Below are positions 53,447 through 61,540 of a stretch of DNA of 64,000 nucleotides, one piece after another. The position numbers and the translations under genes were made by a program. Within the stretch, counting starts at the first letter, position 1. The number at the start of each line of letters is the position of its first letter. Under the pieces are notes generated by a model. The model saw only the letters and a program-made list of their open reading frames with translations, did no database searches and had not been told where the DNA came from. This DNA is from Hahellaceae bacterium. GTDB taxonomy: Bacteria; Pseudomonadota; Gammaproteobacteria; Pseudomonadales; Oleiphilaceae. The stretch is taken from positions 310,001 through 374,000 of the forward strand of contig JADJWY010000001.1 of the NCBI GenBank assembly GCA_016716085.1, written 5' to 3'.

Positions 53447-54768
53447 CTGTTCACCTCCCTAAAGGTAGGTGATTCCCAATTCAACGAGAACTGCGAGACC
53501 AAAGACATGACGGAAGGCCGCCCCCTTCAACCGCGACTGACATTCTCTCCAAGGGCTAACACCGCAAGCCCTGCGGCTTTAATGTTTCTCGCTGCATTGG
53601 TGTCCCGATCCCAGAGCGTATTGCACTCAGGACACTCCCAGGACCAGACATCCAGCGGCAGCGATTCGTGCGTATATCCGCAGTCCGAACAGCGTTTGGA
53701 GCTTGGAAAGAACGGGGCAATCTTGACCAGTTGCCTCCCAGCCCACTCCGCCTTGTACTCAAGCTGTCGAATCAGCTCACCCCAAGAGGCGTCAGCGATA
53801 TGTTTCGACAGGCAGGGGTTACGGATCATGTTTTTCACACGCAGCGTTTCGACACAGACCACTTGGTTTTCGTTAATCAGTCGCGGGACAGCTTGTGCAA
53901 GTTGTCCATGCGGCAATCGGAGATTCTGGCGTGAATACGAGCCACCTTTGCTTTTGCCTTGGCACGATTGGCCGAACCGGGTTTCTTTCGGCTCAGGCAG
54001 CGTTGCGCTTTAGCGAGCTTGGTCACGTATTTCGCCGTGTGACGGGGATTGCCGATCTTCTCACCTCTGTCGGTGATCAACAGGTTTTCTATCCCTACAT
54101 CAAGCCCAATGGTGTTGGGCGTGACGCGCAGGACTTCCGGTTTGAAATCGCACAGCATCGACACGAAGTATCGGCCAGCGCAATCTCTGGAAATTGTTAC
54201 GGTACTGGGTTCGCTGGAAAGCTCCCGACTCCATCGTATGTTCAGGGGTTCCTTGCACTTGGCGATGTAAAGCTTTCCCTCCCGGTAGCTGAAGGCGCTG
54301 CGGGTCAGTTCAAGGCTCTGCCGGTGCTTTTTCTTCTTGAAGGTCGGGTAGCGAGCGCGGCCTTCAAAAAAGTTCTTGAACGCGCTTTGCTGATGTCGAA
54401 GACACTGCTGAAGCGGCACGCACGAAACATCGTTCAGCCACGGAAATTCGCCGGACTTTTTCATCCGGGTCAGTTCCGCGTTGGCCTGAATATACCCAAT
54501 CTTTTCCTGCCGTTGGTAAAACGCATCGGTTCGCCAGCGCAGGATTTGGTTGTAGACAAAACGGACGCAACCGAAAGACTGAGCCAGCAGAGTTTCCTGC
54601 TCAGTCGTTGGGTAAAAACGGTACTTCATAGCTCGCTTGGTCATGCGACCATATTACTGTATATACAACCATAATCAAAGTGCCTGACTGTAATAGCAAC
54701 CTGTGGCTGCCCACTATCCATCAACGGCCTGAAGGCCGATGTCTCTCGCGGAGATTAAGATGATCCTT
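53443..54768 (-). mobile_element. IS200/IS605-type element with tnpB only (IS1341-like)
   Basis: Contains tnpB and no tnpA. The right end has the expected subterminal hairpin (CACCTCCC / GGTAGGTG with one mismatch, 53452-53471) and ends in GTCAA on the coding strand (TTGAC on plus, 53443-53447), as in this family. The left end has a second hairpin (CGGCC-TGAA-GGCCG, 54725-54738) before the tnpB gene. Outer edges are estimated to a few bases from where glmS homology stops and resumes. The 3' end of tnpB and the right-end hairpin are where the omega-RNA guide of TnpB lies in active elements. No terminal inverted repeats or target duplication are expected for this family. Confidence 0.75.
53527..54644 (-). 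pseudogene. tnpB: RNA-guided endonuclease TnpB, frameshifted
   Basis: About 372 residues when joined. The first frame (54644-53877) has the N-terminal helical domain, MKYRFYPTTEQE, and the RuvC-I catalytic Asp in TIGLDVGIENLLIT. The second (53916-53527) has RuvC-II with Glu in VVCVETLRVKNM, the zinc ribbon (CSDCGYTHE ... CPECN) and RuvC-III Asp in DRDTNAARNI. The two overlap near 53882-53887, where one base is missing relative to a joined LSTRLINENQVV reading. All catalytic acidic residues remain. ATG at 54644 without strong ribosome site. The frame change means that, as sequenced, it cannot make an active protein. Confidence 0.85.
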
Positions 54769-55256
54769 GAACATACGACCAGACCATAACTGCCCTCAAT
54801 ACGCTCAAGGGTTTGTTGCAAGGCGCTCATGCAGTCGAGTCCCTGACGGTGCAAGTAGGTGACAAGTTGGGTAATGGTTTCACTGTCGGTTTCCGACTCG
54901 AAGACATGCCCTTCAGATTGCAGGAAACGCTTCAGTTCACCGTAATTTTCCACAATGCCATTGTGCGCCAGCGCCACATCCGGCGTCATGTGCGGGTGGG
55001 CGTTACGCTCATTCGGCAAGCCGTGGGTCGCCCAACGGGTATGGGCAATGCCGACCAACCCCTCCAGTGGTGAGGTTGCCAGCAACTGGCTGAGATTTTC
55101 CAACTTGCCCGGCGCACGTTTACGTTCGAGGTGGCCTTCCCGCATCACTGCAATGCCCGCCGAGTCACAGCCTCGATAGGATAGATACGCAAGCAATTCC
55201 GGAACGATGGCGAAATAGCTTCGCAAAATGCAACTCTCACGGATTGCATTTCTGGA
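54769..55256 (-). pseudogene. glmS: 5' remnant of glmS (glutaminase domain)
   Basis: About 150 residues of the GlmS glutamine amidotransferase domain: YRGCDSAGIAVMREGHLERKRAPGK, GIAHTRWATHGLPNERNAHPH, LAHNGIVENYGELKRFLQSEGHVFESETDSE and LERIEGSYGLVV, after which the tnpB element begins. The expected N-terminal MCGIV with nucleophile Cys is not readable; near 55226-55256 the DNA resembles it only in scattered pieces, so further base changes or indels have occurred. Some codons also depart from consensus (CDSAG for YDSAG). A dead gene; as glmS is needed for cell-wall synthesis, another copy should exist. Confidence 0.8.
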
Positions 55257-55285
55257 ATCACAGGAAGCGCCCCAACCTCTGAGGG

Positions 55286-56083
55286 TCAGGATTCACAAAA
55301 CAGATGCGTAAAGGGCTCCACCACAGCCAGAAACGGCGCTGGAACTTCCGCAAAACTGGCATGACCACAATCGAGGATCTCAATCCTCGCGTTAGGCAGA
55401 AGACGGGCAGCCACTTTGCCATCGGTTTTTGCGGGAATGGCCGGATCTTTAGCACCAAACACCAGGAGTGTGGGCACCTTAAGCTGAGCAGCGCGCTCAC
55501 GCAGATCATGCGCCGGTTCGAGAAAGCTGCGCCAGAGCGCACGATTAAGCGCCTGCGGGATCGGCTCACGTTGAACCGTTGCAGCGCGTTCCAGCATCGC
55601 CTCAGTGGTGGGAGTCCGTTTTTTCAGGTAAAGGCCGGCAAAGCGGCGGGGCGAGAGGGAGAAGCGGCTGCCCTGCAGGCGGCAGAAGGTACGGGTGATC
55701 ACATTATGTTGGGTAAAGCCACCCGGCGACACCAACACCAATGCTCGCACCCGCTCGGGGGACTCAATCGCCAGGCGCGCCGCCGCGTTACCGCCCACGG
55801 AATTTCCGATGAAGACTGCGGGGCCCAGGGCCAACGCATCCAGAAAGGCGCGTAGGGTCTGGTAAATATCTTCGACGGTCACCGTGGCCGGGTCTTTGGT
55901 CAGGCTTGAGCGGCCATAGCCGGGCCAGTCCAACGCCAGCACCCGAAAATTTTTTGCCAGGGCAGGCATGACGGCTGCGAAATCCCGGCAATCGCCGGGG
56001 TTGGCATGCAGGAGCACCAGCGGGGTGCCCTGCCCGGCCTCCTGATAATGGACGTTTCCGAGGGGCAATTGCACCGCTGGCAT
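55286..56083 (-). CDS. Alpha/beta hydrolase
   Basis: 265 residues of the alpha/beta hydrolase fold. It has LVLLHANPGDCRDF (oxyanion loop), the nucleophile elbow GNSVGG with Ser, Asp in VFGAKDPAIP and His in DCGHASFAEVP. The triad is complete. Similar to BphD/pimeloyl-ester hydrolase-like enzymes in layout, but the substrate is not evident. ATG at 56083 has AGGGAG upstream; the frame open to 56155 is not used. It lies 30 bases after glpK and may be co-transcribed with it. Confidence 0.85.
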   Translation of the reverse strand: MPAVQLPLGNVHYQEAGQGTPLVLLHANPGDCRDFAAVMPALAKNFRVLALDWPGYGRSSLTKDPATVTVEDIYQTLRAFLDALALGPAVFIGNSVGGNAAARLAIESPERVRALVLVSPGGFTQHNVITRTFCRLQGSRFSLSPRRFAGLYLKKRTPTTEAMLERAATVQREPIPQALNRALWRSFLEPAHDLRERAAQLKVPTLLVFGAKDPAIPAKTDGKVAARLLPNARIEILDCGHASFAEVPAPFLAVVEPFTHLFCES

Positions 56084-56112
56084 AAGATCTCCCTGTCTGT
56101 TTGAAATGCCGC

Positions 56113-57604
56113 TTAGGCTGAAATGTGTTTGACTCCATTGAGGGCCTTCTGCCACCCCCGGTACAAGCGACTGGAAACCGCCTGATCCATGGAGGGTTTG
56201 AAGGAGCGTTCACACTGCCAGTTTTCGCGCAACTCGTCCAGTGAGCGATACACGCCACTCTGAAGGGCCGCCAGCATCGCAGCACCCAAGGCAGTTGTCT
56301 CCGTGACCACGGGGCGATCGACCTGCACATTGAGGATATCCGCCAGAAATTGCATGACCCAATCGTTCACGACCATGCCGCCGTCGACACGCAAGGCCGC
56401 GAGGGCTTTGACGCCGTCGGCTTTCATGGCTTCGAGCAGATCGCGGGTCTGATAGCCCACCGACTGCAAACCCGCCGTGACAATCTCCTGAATGCCGGTG
56501 TCGCGGGTCAGCCCCACGATGGCTCCGCGCGCTTTGGGATCCCAATGCGGTGCGCCCAGCCCGGTGAAAGCTGGGACCAGATACACGGGTTGATCGGCGC
56601 CGGTTGCAACGGCGTGTTCCAGGCTGTCCGCTGCACTGGAAATCAGTTTGATGCCATCGCGCAGCCACTGCATGGTCGCACCGGCCATGAAGATACTGCC
56701 TTCCAGCGCGTAGGTCACTTTGCCGCCCAGTCGATAACCGATGGTGGTCAACAACTGATTGCTGGAGACCAAGGGCGTGTCGCCGGTATTCATGATCATG
56801 AAACACCCTGTGCCGTAGGTGCTTTTGCACATACCCGCTTCGAAACAGGCCTGCCCGAACAACGCCGCCTGCTGGTCGCCAGCAACGCCGCCAATCGGTA
56901 TCGGTGCACCGAGAAAATCGGCCGTGGTCAGCCCGTAATCATCCGAGCTGTCGAGCACTTTGGGCAAGAGACTGGCAGGCACATCCAGCAGTTTCAGCAG
57001 TTCCTCATCCCATTGCTGGGTATGGATGTTAAATAGCAGCGTGCGCGAGGCATTAGTGGCATCCGTGGCGTGGGTTTTACCGCCGGTCAGCCGCCACATC
57101 AGGAAGGAGTCGATGGTCCCGAAGCGCAACTTACCCGCCCGTGCCTTCTCCGCCGCACCCGGCACATTCTGAAGGATCCAGCGGATTTTGGTGCCCGAAA
57201 AGTAAGGATCAATCAACAAGCCGGTTTTGGCACGCACAGTCTCAGACAGCCCTTTAGCGCGCAAATCCTCGCAAAATTCGGTGGTGCGGCGGTCTTGCCA
57301 GACAATCGCATTATAGATCGGCGTGCCCGTCTCAGCATCCCACACCACGGTGGTTTCGCGCTGGTTGGTGATGCCGATCGACAGAATCTGATGGGGCCCG
57401 ATGCCCGCTTTTTTAACGACGTCCTGGCAGACTTTCAATACGCCTTGCCAGATATCTTCGGGGGCATGCTCGACCCAACCATCATGGGGGAAAGTGCTGA
57501 GGAAATTCCTGTTGAGCAACGAAGGCAGAGCGCCCTTCAGGAGTAAATAAAATGGCACGACTACTGGTCGTGCCCTGATCAATGGAGAGTAGGTATTGGT
57601 TCAC
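56113..57604 (-). CDS. glpK: Glycerol kinase GlpK, one-base frameshift
   Basis: About 496 residues if restored. Starts GTG at 57604 (NQYLLSIDQGTTSSRAILF, with the FGGY phosphate-binding DQGTTSSR); the main frame goes to 56113 with WQDRRTTEFC, GTIDSFLMWRLTGG, GTGCFMIMNTG, FTGLGAPHWDPKARG and GGMVVNDWVMQFLADI. The N-terminal frame ends at 57482, and the rest is in another frame. Removing one C from CCCCC (GGGGG at 57487-57491 on plus) joins them as QHFPHDGWVEHAPEDIW, the family's sequence. A homopolymer error is the simplest reading. It phosphorylates glycerol to glycerol-3-phosphate for glpD. 34 bases after glpD. Confidence 0.9.
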
Positions 57605-57638
57605 GCGGGTCTTCTCTGTCTTATTCGGGTTAGAAAAC

Positions 57639-59144
57639 TCAGGCCGCCACGCGACGCCCCAACTGCGCTGCCACATAGGCGGTGACAGACTCCTGCTGGG
57701 TAGGCGTTAACAGCAGGCCCATCTTGGTTCGCCGCCAGAGGATATCCTCACCGGTCATGGCAAATTCATACTGTAGCAGATAGTCGATTTCTTTCTGCGT
57801 AAATTCTTCGCCAAAATTGCGCCCCAGGTCCGACAGGGCCTTCGCGCCGCGCAGAATCACTTCCACACGCGAACCGTAGGTCGTCACCAGTCGTTTGGCG
57901 GTGCCTTCACCCAAAAACGGAAAACGCTCCTGCAAATGCTGGGTGTAGACCGCCAGATCCGTGCCGATATTGCCCCCCGGTAGCTGGTGGCTGGCCGTCC
58001 AGGGGCCACTCATCTGGGGGTAAAACGCGGACAGTTTGGTCATGACCGCTTCGCTGAGTTTGCGGTAGGTGGTGAGCTTGCCCCCAAAGACGGACAGCAA
58101 GGGCGCGCCCTGCTCGGTTTCCAGTTCGATGGTGTAGTCACGGGTAATCGCCTGGGCGGAGTCGGACTCGTCATCGCACAGTGGGCGAACCCCAGAGTAG
58201 GACCACAGTACATCATTGGCCGTGATCGCCTTGCGGAAATGGACATTGACGATCTTGCACAGGTAGTGAATTTCTTCGGCCGAAATCGCGGCGCTGTCTG
58301 GCGAACCACGGTGTTCGACATCGGTGGTACCAATGATCGAAAAGCGGTCCATGTACGGAATGACGAACACGATACGCCCATCTTCGTTCTGCAGAATATA
58401 GGCCTCATCGCCTTCATGAATGCGCGGCACCACAATGTGGCTGCCCTTGATAAGACGAATACCGCGCGGGCTTGTCCGTGCCATTTCATTCATTAACAGG
58501 GTCTTGACCCACGGGCCCGCCGCGTTAACCAGGCCGCGTGCCTTGAGGGTACGCTGCTCGCCGGTCAGCTCATTCTGTACCAGCACCTGCCAGATACCGT
58601 CTTCCTGCGTCACGCGCACACAGCGGGTGCGGGTAAAGATATGGCCACCCAAGTCGCGGCACTGCATGGCATTCAGCACGACCAGACGGGCGTCATCAAC
58701 CCAGCAATCCGAGTATTCATAGCCCTTGGTGATGGCATCCTGCAGCGGCGAGGTATTGGGCGCAAAACGCAGAAAACGACTGCCTGGCAGTAGCTCACGT
58801 TTACCCAGATGGTCATACAGAAACAGCCCGGAACGAATCATCCAGCTCGGACGCAGATGCGGCTGGTGCGGCAGAATAAAGCGCATGGGTTTGACAATGT
58901 GCGGTGCCTTGCGCAGCACCACCTCACGCTCACTCAGGGCCTCGCGGACCAGCCGGAATTCATAATGCTCGAGGTAACGCAAGCCGCCGTGAATTAACTT
59001 GCTGCTCGCAGAGGATGTGGCCCAGGCCAGATCCTTCATTTCCACCAGCGCAGTGCTTAAGCCACGCCCTTGTGCATCCAACGCGACGCCAACGCCATTG
59101 ATACCCCCGCCAATTACCAGAAGATCATAGGGTCCGTTATTCAT
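57639..59144 (-). CDS. glpD: Aerobic glycerol-3-phosphate dehydrogenase GlpD
   Basis: 501 residues. FAD site DLLVIGGGINGVGVALDAQGRGL at the N-terminus, then KDLAWATSSASSKLIHGGLRYLEHYEFRLVREAL and the IGTTDVEHRGSP and SVFGGKLTTYRKL blocks of GlpD. It oxidises glycerol-3-phosphate to dihydroxyacetone phosphate at the inner membrane, passing electrons to ubiquinone. ATG at 59144 with GGGAGC upstream. Its promoter region holds GlpR operators. Followed by glpK, the reverse of the enteric arrangement in which glpK is with glpF. Confidence 0.96.
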   Translation of the reverse strand: MNNGPYDLLVIGGGINGVGVALDAQGRGLSTALVEMKDLAWATSSASSKLIHGGLRYLEHYEFRLVREALSEREVVLRKAPHIVKPMRFILPHQPHLRPSWMIRSGLFLYDHLGKRELLPGSRFLRFAPNTSPLQDAITKGYEYSDCWVDDARLVVLNAMQCRDLGGHIFTRTRCVRVTQEDGIWQVLVQNELTGEQRTLKARGLVNAAGPWVKTLLMNEMARTSPRGIRLIKGSHIVVPRIHEGDEAYILQNEDGRIVFVIPYMDRFSIIGTTDVEHRGSPDSAAISAEEIHYLCKIVNVHFRKAITANDVLWSYSGVRPLCDDESDSAQAITRDYTIELETEQGAPLLSVFGGKLTTYRKLSEAVMTKLSAFYPQMSGPWTASHQLPGGNIGTDLAVYTQHLQERFPFLGEGTAKRLVTTYGSRVEVILRGAKALSDLGRNFGEEFTQKEIDYLLQYEFAMTGEDILWRRTKMGLLLTPTQQESVTAYVAAQLGRRVAA

Positions 59145-59184
59145 AGCCTGCTCCCTTGGGAATCCGAATCAATTTCGAGCATCA

Positions 59185-59225
59185 TAACGAACATTTGTGA
59201 ACTTTTGAAGAACATTATCGAACAT
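59185..59225. promoter_or_regulatory. GlpR operator cluster upstream of glpD
   Basis: On the glpD (minus) strand, ATGTTCGATA (59216-59225) matches the E. coli GlpR half-site exactly, another ATGTTCGTTA lies at 59185-59194, and AATGTTCTTC-like sequence lies between them. Three ATGTTC elements in 41 bases just before a glpD gene and next to glpR support glycerol-3-phosphate-inducible repression. Confidence 0.8.
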
Positions 59226-59320
59226 TTTTTGCGCAAACAGGCGCAACCCACTCGTTCGAGTGAGTGCGTTCCATCACAGATCAGCAATTTGGGTGTGAAA
59301 GGCGTGGGTGTAACGGTAGG

Positions 59321-60103
59321 TCAGAGTGCCGGACACAAGTGCAGTGCAACGTTGCTTTCCTGCATCAACTCAACAATCTCGGGGCTTGGAACCCGGTCGG
59401 TGAAAAAGCGATTGGCCTGGGTCAGACTGCCCAGCCGAACCATGGCACGGCGGCCAAACTTGGAATGATCTGCCGCCAGAAAGACCTGCCGACTGTGTTC
59501 GATAATCGCCTGGGCGACCCGGACTTCACGGTAGTCATAGTCCAGCAGCGTGCCGTCATCATCAATGGCACTGATACCAATGATGCCGAAATCCAGGCGA
59601 AATTGTTTGACAAACTCCGTCGTGGCCTCACCGACAATCCCGCCATCTTTGGCGCGCACTTCTCCAGAGGTGACGATGACACGGAAGTCTTCTTTCTGAC
59701 TCATCAGACTGGCGACATGCAGGTTATTGGTGACAATCTGCAGCCCATGATGCTGCATCAGCGCCTGAGCGATGGTCTCGGTCGTTGTCCCGATGTTGAT
59801 AAACAGGCTGCTATGATCAGGTATCAGCCGGGCGATTTCTTTGGCAATCGCCTCTTTTTCCCGCAGGTGATGAATCTGACGATCCTGATATGGCACGTTG
59901 TGCGTGGAAAGCGAGGGGGCAGCACTGGCACCGCCATGAAAACGCTGAATGAGGTTGGCATCGGCCAGCATATTCAGGTCACGCCGCAGGGTTTGAGGCG
60001 TTACATCAAAATTAGTTTCCAATTCTTCAATGGTCGCCGCCCCATTCTGTTCGATCAGTTTGAGGATCGCGGCCTGGCGGGTATTTAACGGTTTTTCCAG
60101 CAT
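59321..60103 (-). CDS. glpR: DeoR-family glycerol-3-phosphate regulon repressor GlpR
   Basis: 260 residues. N-terminal winged HTH (RQAAILKLIEQNGAATIEELETNFDVTPQTLRRDLNML), then the DeoR sugar-phosphate sensor domain with FINIGTTTETIAQAL and the TSGEVRAKDGGIVGEATTEFV and LAADHSKFGRRAMVRLG blocks. It is a typical GlpR in length and placement, reading in the same direction as glpD-glpK with the operators between. Confidence 0.92.
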   Translation of the reverse strand: MLEKPLNTRQAAILKLIEQNGAATIEELETNFDVTPQTLRRDLNMLADANLIQRFHGGASAAPSLSTHNVPYQDRQIHHLREKEAIAKEIARLIPDHSSLFINIGTTTETIAQALMQHHGLQIVTNNLHVASLMSQKEDFRVIVTSGEVRAKDGGIVGEATTEFVKQFRLDFGIIGISAIDDDGTLLDYDYREVRVAQAIIEHSRQVFLAADHSKFGRRAMVRLGSLTQANRFFTDRVPSPEIVELMQESNVALHLCPAL

Positions 60104-60252
60104 ATCGGTCGTACTTCTTCCTTAAAAACTATCGCCCAATTGTCAGCCCACCCTTTTACACCGAAGCCTTGACGAAGACAATCGGTGTGTGATCAGGGTG
60201 AGACCTGGCACGCAGCCTTATTTGATTAGTCTGAATGTCAGGCCTACTCGCG

Positions 60253-61455
60253 TTATTTTTCTTTATCTTCGTCTTTGTCTTCGAGTTTAAGCTCGAAGCC
60301 GCCGCTGCGCGGTGCCGTTGTTCCACCCGATCCGGCGGGCGAAGCGGCTGGGGCTGTCCCGGTTTCCGGCACTTGCGCGGCACCCGGCTGTCCGCCTGAG
60401 CCGTAGAGTTTGATTTTTAAACGCAGGTTGTTGGCGGAGTCAGCATTCTTGATCGCTTCATCGAGCGTAATCTTGCCTGCGTTATAGAGTTTGAATAAGG
60501 CGGTGTCGAAGGTCTGCATTCCCAGGGTCTGTGACTTTTCCATGATTTCCTTGATTCCCTCCACCTCGCCGCGAGAAATCAACTCACTGACGGAGGGGGT
60601 GCCGAGCAGTATTTCAATGGCAGCGGCGCGCTTACCGTCGACGGTCGGAATCAGACGCTGTGAGATAAAGCTGCGCAGATTCAGAGACAGATCCGTCAGC
60701 AACTGGGTACGCCGTTCTTCAGGAAAGAAGTTGATGATACGATCGAGGGCCTGGTTAGCATTGTTGGCGTGCAGGGTGGAAATACACAAATGCCCCGTTT
60801 CCGCAAAAGCCAGTGCGTGTTCCATGGTTTCCCGGTCGCGGATCTCGCCGATGAGAATAACGTCTGGCGCCTGTCGCAAGGTATTCTTCAGGGCCGCATG
60901 ATAACTGCGGGTATCAACGCCCACTTCCCGCTGGTTGATGACGCTCTTTTTATGTTTGTGGACGAACTCGACCGGATCTTCGATGGTAATGATGTGGCCA
61001 CCGCTGTTGGCGTTACGGTGGTCGATGAGGGCCGCCAGCGAGGTGGACTTACCAGAGCCCGTTGCACCGACAAACAGGACCAGTCCACGTTTGGCCATCA
61101 CCACTTCTTTCAGAATTTCCGGCAGGCCAAGCGAATCCGCACTGGGGATCACGGTCACGATATTCCGGGCAACGATGGAAATTTCGTTACGCTGTTTGAA
61201 AATGTTCACCCGAAAGCGCCCGATCCCGGAGATGGTGTAGGCCAGGTTCATTTCCAGCTCATGTTCAAACTGCTCGCGCTGTTCCTGATCCATGATCTGG
61301 TAGGCAATCTGTTTGATTTCCCCTGGTGGTATCGGATTTTTATCAATCGGCTTGAGCTTGCCATGGAATTTGGCGCACGGCGGCGCGCCCGTACTGAGGT
61401 AAAGATCAGAGCCATCATTCCTGGCCAGAACGGTCAGGTATTCATCGAAATTCAT
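60253..61455 (-). CDS. pilU: Type IV pilus retraction ATPase PilU
   Basis: 400 residues. Walker A GATGSGKST, the Asp box IITIEDPVEF, Walker B LIGEIRDRETM and the His box ALAFAETGHLCISTLHANN. The start NFDEYLTVLARNDGSDLYLSTGAPP is the PilU rather than PilT form. A low-complexity tail after residue 345 (GSGGQPGAAQVPETGTAP ... EDKDEDKEK) is longer than usual. It is a retraction motor accessory that works with PilT. pilT, usually next to pilU, is not in the window. Confidence 0.92.
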   Translation of the reverse strand: MNFDEYLTVLARNDGSDLYLSTGAPPCAKFHGKLKPIDKNPIPPGEIKQIAYQIMDQEQREQFEHELEMNLAYTISGIGRFRVNIFKQRNEISIVARNIVTVIPSADSLGLPEILKEVVMAKRGLVLFVGATGSGKSTSLAALIDHRNANSGGHIITIEDPVEFVHKHKKSVINQREVGVDTRSYHAALKNTLRQAPDVILIGEIRDRETMEHALAFAETGHLCISTLHANNANQALDRIINFFPEERRTQLLTDLSLNLRSFISQRLIPTVDGKRAAAIEILLGTPSVSELISRGEVEGIKEIMEKSQTLGMQTFDTALFKLYNAGKITLDEAIKNADSANNLRLKIKLYGSGGQPGAAQVPETGTAPAASPAGSGGTTAPRSGGFELKLEDKDEDKEK

Positions 61456-61540
61456 TGCCGGTTCCCCTGGGACAATCCATTTTACAGATCAAGTAAATAG
61501 ACCAAGTCCTGCGCTTCTGCCAGTTGAGCCCCCGTCCCAC

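Noticed and set aside
53507..54674. Plus-strand frames of 168 and 259 codons across the IS element
   Set aside because: Opposite strand of tnpB; the minus strand has RuvC and zinc-ribbon motifs.
56210..56830. Minus-strand 206-codon frame rich in Arg and His
   Set aside because: Frame-shifted shadow of glpK with typical high-GC composition artefact.
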